Positions 1-8,607 of a stretch of 21,184 nt of DNA are shown piece by piece. The DNA comes from UBA10649 sp964597445 (GTDB taxonomy: Bacteria > Actinomycetota > Actinomycetes > S36-B12), in assembly GCA_964597445.1 (NCBI GenBank), contig CAZQXO010000035.1, positions 1 to 21,184 of the forward strand. The letters run 5' to 3'. The notes under the pieces are model-generated. The model did not search any database and had not been told where the DNA came from. It worked only from the letters and a program-made list of their open reading frames with translations. The position numbers and the translations under genes are program-made. Positions within the stretch are counted from its first letter, which is position 1. Every line of letters begins with the position of its first letter.

Positions 1-52
1 GGTTGACCTTGATGTCGCCGAGGTTCGTGTGAATGGTTGCGGTGGTCGTCAT
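1..52 (-). CDS. Peptidyl-prolyl cis-trans isomerase, cyclophilin type (N-terminal 17 codons only)
   Basis: The minus strand from position 52 reads MTTTATIHTNLGDIKVN before leaving the window. This is the usual opening strand of actinobacterial cytoplasmic cyclophilins (an xTLxTxxGDIxVxLF-type start), which catalyse cis-trans isomerisation of prolyl bonds. An AGGA element lies about 8 nt upstream of the ATG. A cyclophilin gene downstream of the gyrA/tRNA-Ala cluster is a common arrangement in actinomycetes, which supports the call. Only 17 residues are visible, so no catalytic residues can be checked. The identity rests on the N-terminal motif plus context. Confidence 0.6.
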   Translation of the reverse strand, partial: MTTTATIHTNLGDIKVN

Positions 53-87
53 GGACACGATCCTGTCAGACGCGCGGTTCGTCGCCG

Positions 88-510
88 TCAGGGCCTGTCG
101 TCGCCCCAGGGGTCCACGAGGTCGAGCCCGAGACCATCGACATCACGGACGTTCCTCGTGACAAGCGGGCGACCGAGAACGAGGGCCGTGGCAGCGATCT
201 GGGCGTCAGCGACACCCAGGTGACGTTCCCGCTTCTCGCGTTGGACCTGGAGCAAGGCGGCCGCCTCAGCCTTGCGGAGGTCCAGGGGATGGACGTACAG
301 GGTGAGGTCGGTGAGTATCCGATCCCACGCTGCCGCAAGGCGCTGCTGGCGCACTCTGCCAGCCATGCGCCGGAGTCCGAAGGTCATCTCCTGGACAGTG
401 ACGGCAGCGATTCCCAGAGTTGTGTCATGGCAGGTCGCAAGCCATGCCGAGACCGTTCCGGAGGGGTCACCACGCATCATCTCGGACAGGATGTTCGTGG
501 CGAGGATCAT
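88..510 (-). CDS. FitB/VapC-type PIN-domain toxin with altered active site
   Basis: This is a 140-residue PIN-domain protein. PIN toxins are Mg-dependent RNases held inactive by the partner antitoxin. The family landmarks are visible: an opening MIL-TNILSE strand, E41 in VTVQEM, D102 in GVADAQIAATAL, and the C-terminal TRNVRD (120-123) ending in VDPW, the pattern of the FitB branch. The first catalytic Asp, normally MI(L)LDTN, is replaced by Ala at residue 4 (MILATN). The codon is GCC, one A-to-C change from GAC. The start ATG overlaps the antitoxin stop as ATGA, so translation is coupled and this start is firm. The frame is intact, so the protein may be made but nuclease-impaired. The family is sure; activity is doubtful. 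Confidence 0.88.
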   Translation of the reverse strand: MILATNILSEMMRGDPSGTVSAWLATCHDTTLGIAAVTVQEMTFGLRRMAGRVRQQRLAAAWDRILTDLTLYVHPLDLRKAEAAALLQVQREKRERHLGVADAQIAATALVLGRPLVTRNVRDVDGLGLDLVDPWGDDRP

Positions 511-749
511 GCGAACGGATCACGAGTCTTCTCGTGACGCACCCACGACGGCACATCGAAGTCCGAGTCTTGCCCGGTCTCGCGCAGTTCCATCAGGAGA
601 TCAATGAAGGTTCGCTCGACGGGGGACGCAACAGCCTCCGTCAGGATCGCGCGAACCTCGGCCTCCATCGACCGCTTGTTATGCGCAGCCCGAATGCGGA
701 GCTTGTCGCAGACCTCGTCATCGAGATCCCGGATCTTCATCACGGCCAT
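507..749 (-). CDS. FitA/VapB-type ribbon-helix-helix antitoxin
   Basis: This 80-residue protein begins MAVMKIRDLDDEVCDKL and continues through RSMEAEVRAIL, the classic ribbon-helix-helix fold of FitA-like antitoxins. That fold dimerises to bind its own operator, while the C-terminal tail (here about residues 45-80) wraps the PIN toxin. I chose the ATG at 749 rather than the longer frame from 794: GGAG lies 9 nt upstream of 749, family members start just before the (M)xxIRxLD strand, and the longer form would put the palindrome at 777-793 inside the coding sequence. The toxin gene overlaps by 4 nt. Autoregulation through the palindrome is inferred. Confidence 0.85.
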   Translation of the reverse strand: MAVMKIRDLDDEVCDKLRIRAAHNKRSMEAEVRAILTEAVASPVERTFIDLLMELRETGQDSDFDVPSWVRHEKTRDPFA

Positions 750-776
750 GCCGGGATTCTCCGGGATTGCCATCAT

Positions 777-793
777 TGCTGTCATTGACAGCA
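777..793. promoter_or_regulatory. Palindrome, candidate antitoxin operator
   Basis: TGCTGTCA-T-TGACAGCA is a perfect inverted repeat with 8-bp arms around one central base. It ends 28 bp before the chosen antitoxin start. Ribbon-helix-helix antitoxins typically bind such short palindromes in their own promoters. It is not GC-rich and has no T-run, so a terminator for the upstream fragment is less likely. The operator role is inferred from position. Confidence 0.5.
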
Positions 794-799
794 CTTGGG

Positions 800-1135
800 T
801 CAGCGCAGCCTGAGCCAGACCATCGTCCCCGTACGGGCCTTGGGCCCCTCGACTCGGCGAACCCCGGAGGCCACCCGGATCGGCTTGGCGAACCCTCGGT
901 CCACGAGGCTCTCCTTCACTGCGAGGGCCTGCTGACGGGCCTGCGTGGCCTGAGCCTTGGTGGCTGTCGCTCGCACGACCGGAACGATCAGGGCTGAGGC
1001 CGACTTCGTGCCGTTGCGCTTCACGAATGCCCCGAGGGCTGATGTGCTCGCGCTCGTCATCGTGGTGGTGGCCGAGGGGAAGGTCACCCGGAGGGAGGTC
1101 GCCTTGGCGGCCTTGCGCAGCGCACCGCGCGAGGG
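800..1135 (-). pseudogene. C-terminal fragment of an OmpA-like domain protein, truncated at tRNA-Ala
   Basis: The open frame reads from the very 3' end of tRNA-Ala to a TGA at 800-802. It holds an OmpA-like pattern: a strand LRVTFPSATTTMTSAS followed by LGAF, a region rich in ATKAQATQARQQALAVKESLVDRGF (the ARAxAVxxYLxxxG helix of the family), and a closing strand TGTMVWLRLR. No signal peptide or N-terminal part exists. The first in-frame start codon is a GTG at 1087, inside the first conserved strand, and an in-frame TAG lies within the tRNA. It therefore looks like the 3' remnant of a longer cell-surface protein. A short intact protein starting at 1087 cannot be excluded. OmpA similarity is judged by eye and moderate. 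Confidence 0.5.
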
Positions 1136-1208
1136 TGGAGGCTAGGGGACTCGAACCCCTGACTTCTGCCTTGCAAAGGCAGCGCTCTACCAGCTGAGCT
1201 AAGCCCCC
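1136..1208 (-). tRNA. tRNA-Ala (anticodon TGC)
   Basis: The minus strand folds as a 73-nt cloverleaf. The 7-bp acceptor stem GGGGGCT/AGCCTCC has one G-T pair, the D-arm is TAGCTCAGCTGGTAGAGC, the anticodon stem-loop is GCCTTTGCAAGGC with TGC, and the T-arm contains GGTTCGAGTCC. The discriminator base is A. CCA is not encoded (the next bases are CCC). With tRNA-Ile upstream it forms the tRNA pair usually found after gyrA in actinomycetes, outside any rRNA operon. Confidence 0.97.
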
Positions 1209-1212
1209 GGGA

Positions 1213-1226
1213 GGGCCGTGCGGCCC
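1213..1226 (-). terminator. GC hairpin between DLW-39 gene and tRNA-Ala
   Basis: GGGCC-GTGC-GGCCC forms a 5-bp stem in the 24-nt gap between the DLW-39 stop and tRNA-Ala. There is no U-tract. It could end or slow transcription of the small gene, or mark a processing point for the tRNA. The role is uncertain. Confidence 0.25.
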
Positions 1227-1232
1227 GGGTGA

Positions 1233-1358
1233 CTAGCGGAGATCGGGCTCGGCGGTCGCCTCGGACCAGAGGTCCTGCTCGGCCTTGTTGGCCATGACCT
1301 GGCGGTAGACGAGGTAGCCGACACCGGCGAGGACGACGAGGAGGAGAAGCTTCTTCAT
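1233..1358 (-). CDS. DLW-39 family small membrane-anchored protein
   Basis: This 41-residue protein begins MKKLLLLVVLAGVGYLVYRQ, a single N-terminal membrane segment, followed by a short charged tail with the family signature AEQDLW. The DLW-39 family is named for this tripeptide and its roughly 39-residue length. It is restricted to actinobacteria and commonly sits beside the tRNA-Ala/tRNA-Ile pair near gyrA, as here. Its function is unknown. I chose the ATG at 1358 because it gives the family length; the frame stays open to 1436 but that adds a non-hydrophobic leader. The Shine-Dalgarno sequence is weak. Confidence 0.85.
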   Translation of the reverse strand: MKKLLLLVVLAGVGYLVYRQVMANKAEQDLWSEATAEPDLR

Positions 1359-1446
1359 GGGGGCGAGCCTACCCCTGCTGGGGGCGAACTCCCATAGGAC
1401 CCTTCTGCGCTCCGATCCCCGGGACACGTCACTCACCCAGCATTGC

Positions 1447-1452
1447 TAGCCT
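1447..1452 (+). promoter_or_regulatory. Possible extended -10 for the glycine-rich protein gene
   Basis: TGC-TAGCCT lies 25 bp before the ATG at 1478 and has the TG extension of an extended -10 element. No clear -35 hexamer is visible at 16-18 bp spacing. Tentative. Confidence 0.25.
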
Positions 1453-1477
1453 CCGACCACCTCGTTCCATCCTCGGC

Positions 1478-2629
1478 ATGCGATCAACGGAGGCTGACAT
1501 CCGCACTCGACCGCAGCTCCTCTTCGGGCCTGTCGCATTGACGGTGACGCTTATCGCCGGTCACCTTCTCCTCGCGGCCCCCGCTCAAGCCGCGCCGTGT
1601 TCACCGACCATCACCGCGGATGGTGCAGCGACGGTTGTGTCCTTCACCACCGTTGGGACATGCACGTGGACTGTTCCTGCTGGCATCAGCACCCTGGATG
1701 CTGTCCTGATCGTGGGTGGCGGTGGTGGGGGTGGATTCGATATCGGTGGCGGCGGTGGTGCTGGTGGTCTGGTCGATCGAAGCAACCTCGCCGTGACGTC
1801 CGGCCTTGACATGACGATCGTCGTCGGAGCTGGTGGTGCAGGGGCAACCAACTACGCGCCGAGTGCCGGCGCGAACAGCGGCGGCAACTCCAGTTTTGGC
1901 ACCTTGGTCGCCTTGGGTGGTGGATTCGGGGGGTCCGGTTCCGTCAACGGCGCCAGCGGAGGCAGTGGCGGTGGAGCCGGTTACGCAGCCGGAGCTGCTC
2001 GCACGGGAGGCTCCGCTCTGCAGCCAGGCTCAGCAACTTCCGGCAGCGGCTTTGCGGGCGGCGCATCACCCAACTACGGCTACTTGGTCGACACCGGTGG
2101 TGGTGGGGGTGGGGCAGGGGCTATCGGAGTCGACTCCTTCAGGAACATCGCCATCGGTGATTTCGGTGGGCCCGGTGGCGCCGGCGTATCGCGGACGATC
2201 ACAGGAGCATCACTCTTCTACGCGGGCGGGGGTGGAGGAGGTGGGGCAGCGACAGTTGCGGCTGGAGGGAGTGGCGTCGGCGGAAACGGTGGAACCACGT
2301 TCGCCTCGGCCACCCCGAACCTGTCACCAACTGCCGGAGCGGCCAACACAGGGTCAGGCGGTGGAGGAGGCAAGAATGGCGGAGCCGGCGCCGCGGGAGC
2401 CGCGGGCGTCGTGATCCTGCGCTATGGAGCGCCGTCGCCGGTCGCACAAGCCGGGACTCCGCCGCCCTCCTGGTTCCAATCGGTGGGGCGAGCACGGCAG
2501 GAGGATCCCTGCGAGTCGGGCTGGGCTCCGTCGTGGGCCGAGTGGATCAACAATCGTGTCGGAGGCTGGGTCTGCAACCGCGAGATCTACTGGCACCCGG
2601 CTGCCGGCGAGTGGCTTTCGCGGTCCTGA
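1478..2629 (+). CDS. Secreted glycine-rich protein with C-terminal Trp/Cys module
   Basis: This is a 383-residue exported protein of unknown role. Residues 1-38 are a signal peptide (Arg in the n-region, hydrophobic core about 18-34, likely cut at AQA-AP after 38). Residues about 50-70 form a strand-rich entry with CTWTVPAGISTLD, the opening of the glycine-rich beta domain seen in surface proteins and phage fibres. Residues about 75-320 are runs of glycine (GGGGGGG clusters) with Ala and Ser, ending GVVILRYG. After a Pro linker, residues about 333-380 form a compact module with Trp at five or more positions and two Cys (ESGWAPSWAEWINN, GGWVCNREIYW). It faces opposite to its neighbours and splits the tRNA-Ile/DLW-39/tRNA-Ala group. 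No sortase motif or membrane anchor is present. A surface or matrix role is inferred. Confidence 0.85.
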   Translation: MRSTEADIRTRPQLLFGPVALTVTLIAGHLLLAAPAQAAPCSPTITADGAATVVSFTTVGTCTWTVPAGISTLDAVLIVGGGGGGGFDIGGGGGAGGLVDRSNLAVTSGLDMTIVVGAGGAGATNYAPSAGANSGGNSSFGTLVALGGGFGGSGSVNGASGGSGGGAGYAAGAARTGGSALQPGSATSGSGFAGGASPNYGYLVDTGGGGGGAGAIGVDSFRNIAIGDFGGPGGAGVSRTITGASLFYAGGGGGGGAATVAAGGSGVGGNGGTTFASATPNLSPTAGAANTGSGGGGGKNGGAGAAGAAGVVILRYGAPSPVAQAGTPPPSWFQSVGRARQEDPCESGWAPSWAEWINNRVGGWVCNREIYWHPAAGEWLSRS

Positions 2630-2657
2630 CGACGTACTGGGCCGGGAATCGGAACGG

Positions 2658-2732
2658 TGGGCCTAGGTGGACTTGAACCACCGACCTCTTCCTTATCAGG
2701 GAAGCGCTCTAACCAAACTGAGCTATAGGCCC
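2658..2732 (-). tRNA. tRNA-Ile (anticodon GAT)
   Basis: The 75-nt minus-strand cloverleaf has acceptor stem GGGCCTA/TAGGCCC, D-arm TAGCTCAGTTTGGTTAGAGC, an anticodon loop carrying GAT in CTGATAA, and T-arm GGTTCAAGTCC with discriminator A. It lies just downstream of the gyrB-gyrA-DUF3566 operon on the same strand, the standard actinomycete position. CCA is not encoded. Confidence 0.97.
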
Positions 2733-2789
2733 GTATGCGAGACGGAATGCTATCGGACCTTCCCGACGCGGCCCCCCGGCCCCCGGGAC

Positions 2790-2803
2790 GCCCCCGTGGG
2801 GGT
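2790..2803 (-). terminator. Candidate terminator hairpin after the gyrase operon
   Basis: CCCCC-GT-GGGGG forms a 5-bp all-GC stem with a tight loop between the DUF3566 stop and tRNA-Ile on the operon strand. No U-tract follows, as is common for actinobacterial terminators. More GC-rich inverted repeats lie beside it at about 2770-2790. Whether it ends transcription or lets tRNA-Ile be read through is not visible. Confidence 0.3.
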
Positions 2804-2863
2804 GCTCAGCGCACCGAGCAGCCGTCCGGGGATCGACAGGCGCCTCATCGCACCCCGGCCCTG

Positions 2864-3250
2864 CTAGACGTCGTCGGAGAGGACGACCTCGACGCCACCG
2901 GTGAGGCCGACGGTGAGGTTGTAGAGGATCGCGAAGAGGGTGGCGAGCAGGGAGACCACCACGATCTCGATCGACGCCACGACGATGGCCACGCCCATGA
3001 CCCGGCTGAGCTCGACGTAGTCCATGAGGTTGAAGCCGGTGGCTGCGGTGCCGACGACGTCATCGACGGTGGTCGACACCGTGCTGAAGACCCCGGTGAC
3101 GTCCAGCACCCACCAGACTCCTGCCACCGCGACGACGATGACGACGCCGATCGCCAAGGACAGCAGGAAGGCCACCTTGGCGACCGACCAGGGGTCGACC
3201 CGGGTGACGTACAGCCGCGCGCGCTTGGGCGCACGCGCGACCTCCGTCAT
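2864..3250 (-). CDS. DUF3566 transmembrane protein
   Basis: This 128-residue protein opens with a basic, cytoplasmic stretch (RAPKRARLYVTRVDPWSVAKVAF). Two membrane segments follow at about residues 25-50 (VAFLLSLAIGVVIVVAVAGVWWVL) and 84-108 (VMGVAIVVASIEIVVVSLLATLF), with the family's V-x-P-WSVxK-x-F motif in front. DUF3566 is an actinobacterial family that almost always follows gyrA, and its function is not established. Its ATG overlaps the gyrA stop as ATGA, so it is co-translated with gyrase. Length and layout are normal for the family, though many relatives carry a longer N-terminal disordered part, which is absent here. Confidence 0.93.
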   Translation of the reverse strand: MTEVARAPKRARLYVTRVDPWSVAKVAFLLSLAIGVVIVVAVAGVWWVLDVTGVFSTVSTTVDDVVGTAATGFNLMDYVELSRVMGVAIVVASIEIVVVSLLATLFAILYNLTVGLTGGVEVVLSDDV

Positions 3251-5832
3251 TCCGTCTCCTCAGTCTCGACGGCCGCGGGAGCGGGGTCGACCGCCTCCAC
3301 CGTCTCGACCACGTCGGTCTCCGAGGTTCCCGTGTCGTCCGACTCGTCGTCGTCACTGGACTCGCCACCACGGGCCACCGCGACGATGGAGTCACCCTCG
3401 GCGAGGTTCATGAGCGTGACGCCCATGGTGTCGCGTCCGGAGGGGCGCACCTCACCCACGCGGGTGCGGATGACGATGCCGTTGGAGGCGATGGCGAAGA
3501 GCTCGTCGTTCTCCTGGCACACCATGGCGCCGACGAGGGAGCCGCGCTCCTCCACCAGCTTCATGGCCCGGACGCCGAGGATGCCGCGACCCTTCGGTGA
3601 CCACTCCGCCACCGGTGTGCGCTTGGCGAAGCCGCCATCGGTGATCGTCACGACGTAGGCGTCCGGCTGGACGACGTCCATGGCGAGCAGGGAGTCGCCG
3701 TCCCGGAAGCGCATGCCGATCACACCGCTCGTGGCGCGGCCCATCGGTCGCAGGGTCTCGTCATCAGCCGTGAAGCGCGCCGACATGCCCTTGCGGGACA
3801 CCAGCAACAGGTCATCACTCTCCGAGACCTGTCGCGCCGCGATGAGCTCGTCATCCTCGGTCAGGTTGATCGCGATGATGCCGCCTTGACGGTTCTTGTC
3901 GTACTCGGACAATCGCGTCTTCTTCACCAGGCCCTTGCGGGTGGCCATGACGAGGTAGTCCGAGGACTCGAAGTCCGGCATGGCCAGAACCTGCGCGATC
4001 TCCTCGTCTGGCTGGAAGGCAAGCAGGTTCGCCACGTGCTGCCCACGCGCATCGCGTCCGGAATCGGGAAGCTGGTAGGCCTTCGCCCGATAGACGCGAC
4101 CCTTGTTCGTGAAGAACAGGATCCAGTGATGCGTCGTGCTCACGAACATGTGCTCGACGACATCGTCCTGGCGCAGGGCCGCCCCGCGGACGCCCTTGCC
4201 GCCGCGACGCTGCGACCGGTAGAGGTCGAGCTTCGTGCGCTTGGCATAGCCGCCCGACGTGATCGTGACGACGACATCGTCCTCGGCGATGAGATCCTCG
4301 TCGGTGACGTCGCCATCCCACGGTGCGAACTGCGTGCGCCGCTCGTCCCCGTACTTCTCGGTGACCTCGGCCAGCTCCTCGCTGACGATGGAGCGCTGAC
4401 GGGGCTCGCTGGCCAGGATGTCGTTGTAGTCGGCGATCCGCGCCATGAGCTCGTCGTACTCGTCGATGATCTTCTGGCGCTCGAGGGCGGCGAGTCGACG
4501 CAGCTGCATGTCGAGGATCGCCGTCGCCTGGAGCTCGTCGATCTCCAGCAGGGTCATCAGGCCCGCGCGTGCGTCCTCGACGGTGGCCGAGGCGCGGATG
4601 AGCGCGATGACCTCGTCGAGGGCGTCGAGGGCCTTGAGGTAGCCCCGCAGGATGTGCGCCCGCTCCTCCGCCTTGCGGAGCCGGTAGCGCGTGCGCCGCT
4701 GGATGACCTCGATCTGGTGGCTGATCCAGTGCCGTATGAACTGCTCCAGCGTCAGCGTGCGCGGGACGCCGTCGACGAGAGCGAGCATGTTGGCGCCGAA
4801 GTTGTCCTGCAGCTGGGTGTGCTTGTAGAGCTGGTTCAGCACGACCTGGGCCACGGCATCGCGCTTGAGCTCGATGATCAGCCGCATGCCGGTGCGGGAG
4901 GAGGAGTCGTCGCGGACGTCCGCGATCCCGGTCAGCTTCCCGTCACCGACCAGCTCGGCGATGCGCAGGAGCAGGTTGTCGGGATTGACCTGGTACGGAA
5001 GCTCCGTGACGACGAGGATCTGCCGCCCACGTGCGTCCTCGTCGACTTCGACGACCGCGCGCATGGTGATCGAGCCGCGGCCCGTGCGGTAGGCGTCCTC
5101 GATGCCCCGCCGGCCCACGATGAGTGCGCCGGTCGGGAAGTCAGGGCCCTTGACGATCTCCATGAGCGCCTCCTGGCGCTCCTGTCGCTCGGCATCCGGG
5201 TGCGTGAGCATCCACTGGGCCGCCTCCGCGATCTCACGCAGGTTGTGCGGAGGGATGTTGGTGGCCATGCCGACGGCGATGCCCGAGCTTCCATTCACCA
5301 GCAGGTTCGGGAAGCGGCTCGGCAGAACACGCGGCTCCTGGGTGCGGCCGTCGTAGTTCGGCCCGAAGTCGACGGTCTCCTCGTCGATGTCGCGCACCAT
5401 CTCCATGGCCAACGGCGCCATGCGGCACTCCGTGTAGCGCTGAGCGGCCGGCGGGTCGTTGCCCGGGGACCCGAAGTTGCCCTGCCCCTGCACCAGCGGG
5501 TAGCGCAGGCTCCACGGCTGGGCGAGACGCACCAGGGCGTCGTAGATCGCGCTGTCACCGTGCGGGTGGTAGTTGCCCATGACATCGCCGACCACGCGGG
5601 CGCTCTTGGAGAAGTTGCGATCGGGTCGGTAGCCGCCGTCGTACATCGCGTAGAGGACGCGGCGGTGAACGGGCTTCAGGCCGTCGCGGACGTCCGGAAG
5701 CGCGCGCGACACGATGACGGACATGGAGTAGTCCAGGTAGGACCGCTGCATCTCCGTCTGAAGATCGACCGGATCGATGCGACCGTGCGGACCATGGTCG
5801 ATGCCGTCCATGGTCTCGATTTCGTCAGCCAC
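3247..5832 (-). CDS. gyrA: DNA gyrase subunit A
   Basis: This 861-residue protein is the cleavage-rejoining subunit of the A2B2 gyrase, which adds negative supercoils. The catalytic tyrosine is Y133 in AAQRYTECR. The quinolone-determining segment GNYHPHGDSAIYD holds Ser94 and Asp98, equivalent to E. coli Ser83 and Asp87, so neither common resistance change is present. The GyrA box QRRGGKG (541-547), needed for DNA wrapping, opens the C-terminal beta-pinwheel. The tail after about 825 is acidic (DDDESDD...), as is frequent in actinomycetes. The start is a GTG with GAGAGGG upstream. It lies 50 bp after gyrB and overlaps DUF3566 by 4 nt, so the three form one operon. Confidence 0.99.
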   Translation of the reverse strand: MADEIETMDGIDHGPHGRIDPVDLQTEMQRSYLDYSMSVIVSRALPDVRDGLKPVHRRVLYAMYDGGYRPDRNFSKSARVVGDVMGNYHPHGDSAIYDALVRLAQPWSLRYPLVQGQGNFGSPGNDPPAAQRYTECRMAPLAMEMVRDIDEETVDFGPNYDGRTQEPRVLPSRFPNLLVNGSSGIAVGMATNIPPHNLREIAEAAQWMLTHPDAERQERQEALMEIVKGPDFPTGALIVGRRGIEDAYRTGRGSITMRAVVEVDEDARGRQILVVTELPYQVNPDNLLLRIAELVGDGKLTGIADVRDDSSSRTGMRLIIELKRDAVAQVVLNQLYKHTQLQDNFGANMLALVDGVPRTLTLEQFIRHWISHQIEVIQRRTRYRLRKAEERAHILRGYLKALDALDEVIALIRASATVEDARAGLMTLLEIDELQATAILDMQLRRLAALERQKIIDEYDELMARIADYNDILASEPRQRSIVSEELAEVTEKYGDERRTQFAPWDGDVTDEDLIAEDDVVVTITSGGYAKRTKLDLYRSQRRGGKGVRGAALRQDDVVEHMFVSTTHHWILFFTNKGRVYRAKAYQLPDSGRDARGQHVANLLAFQPDEEIAQVLAMPDFESSDYLVMATRKGLVKKTRLSEYDKNRQGGIIAINLTEDDELIAARQVSESDDLLLVSRKGMSARFTADDETLRPMGRATSGVIGMRFRDGDSLLAMDVVQPDAYVVTITDGGFAKRTPVAEWSPKGRGILGVRAMKLVEERGSLVGAMVCQENDELFAIASNGIVIRTRVGEVRPSGRDTMGVTLMNLAEGDSIVAVARGGESSDDDESDDTGTSETDVVETVEAVDPAPAAVETEETE

Positions 5833-5882
5833 GTGGGGTCCCTCTCAGAGTCGTGCAGTGGACGTCAGGAATGCGGGGATGC

Positions 5883-7844
<1,962 letters not shown>

Positions 7845-7999
7845 GGCAGTCGTGGCCCCTTCGTGGCTGGACGTCGACCGGTGTCGGTGGGCACCGGCGT
7901 GATCGACTCCGGGAATCCGGAACTGGATCAGGCCCCCAGTCTAGTGGTTCACCGGCAGGGCGACCGGTGCGCCACGGCCCTTGAGGGCAGGTTGTGGCC

Positions 8000-8046
8000 G
8001 TTGACCCCCCTGTGTATGACCCGCCGTACGGGTGTTCGGGGTCAAC
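8000..8046. repeat. Nested inverted repeat upstream of gyrB
   Basis: GTTGACCCC (8000-8008) and GGGGTCAAC (8038-8046) are perfect 9-bp arms 29 bp apart. Inside lies a second inverted repeat, ACCCG-CCGTA-CGGGT. A third, CTGAG-GGCG-CTCAG, follows at about 8052-8065. Each outer arm contains TTGACC, a good -35 hexamer, one on each strand. No convincing -10 is found at 16-18 bp on either strand. The repeat lies 156 bp upstream of the gyrB start. It could be a supercoiling-responsive promoter region, an operator, or a terminator for the recF-dciA transcript. Confidence 0.45.
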
Positions 8047-8103
8047 CCCACCTGAGGGCGCTCAGAGGCGCATGGGACCCGTTTCTGCGAGCGTGCCGCA
8101 GGG

Positions 8104-8607
8104 TCAGCCGTAGGTGTCCCGGGGACCTCGGCCCTTAACGTGCCGGGGGCCCTTGACCCACGAGGGCGCGGTCGGGCCGAGGACGGTCAACCCGGTCACC
8201 ACCCCGCCGCCCAGGTCCTGATCGATGGCCCGTCGCAGGTCGCCCTGGAGGAGTCGGGTCTGGGTGGCCCAGGCGGTCGATTCGGCCTGGAGGGTGAGAA
8301 CGCCGTCCTGGAACGAGACCGGGACCACATGAGCCGCGAGGTCGGTCCCGACGATCTCCTCCCAGCGGGACACCAAGGACGCCACCGCGGACTCCTGCTG
8401 CCAGCCCCGCTCGGCCAGCAGGTCGTCGACCGCCTGCCCGACGGTCTGGGGATCCCGCGTCCCACTGGACGTCCGGCCCCGGGTGGTCGGAGCGGTGCGC
8501 CGGGGCGCCGTGGATCGGGTCGCTCGCCGCAGGGCCTCAGCGGCGGCCGCCGCAGCAGCCTCGGGGTCCGGCAGCGGCGCGTCCGCCGTGTCGGGGTCAT
8601 CCGACAT
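8104..8607 (-). CDS. DciA-like protein (DUF721)
   Basis: This is a 167-residue DUF721 protein. Residues 1-70 are Ala/Pro/Arg-rich and probably disordered. The domain covers about 75-150: VDDLLAERGWQQESAVASLVSRWEEIVGTDLAAHVVPVSF, then DGVLTLQAESTAWATQTRLL. DciA proteins load or stabilise the replicative helicase DnaB in bacteria without DnaC/DnaI-type loaders. In actinomycetes this family sits between recF and gyrB, as here. The ATG at 8607 overlaps the recF stop by 11 nt and matches the SDDPD-type start; a longer frame to 8676 is possible but overlaps recF heavily. The helicase-loader role is known for the family, not shown here. Confidence 0.88.
   Translation of the reverse strand: MSDDPDTADAPLPDPEAAAAAAAEALRRATRSTAPRRTAPTTRGRTSSGTRDPQTVGQAVDDLLAERGWQQESAVASLVSRWEEIVGTDLAAHVVPVSFQDGVLTLQAESTAWATQTRLLQGDLRRAIDQDLGGGVVTGLTVLGPTAPSWVKGPRHVKGRGPRDTYG

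Noticed and set aside
1137..1454. 9-bp inverted copy of the tRNA-Ala 3' end (CTAGCCTCC at 1446-1454) as an attachment site
   Set aside because: Too short, inverted rather than direct, and no integrase is nearby. Likely chance.
1690..2400. Gly-codon-rich repeats as a CRISPR or DNA tandem array
   Set aside because: The repeats vary in length and follow the reading frame of a signal-peptide protein. There are no regular spacers.
5541..5581. Quinolone-resistance change in gyrA
   Set aside because: The relevant residues are Ser94 and Asp98, the common sensitive state, so nothing unusual is seen.
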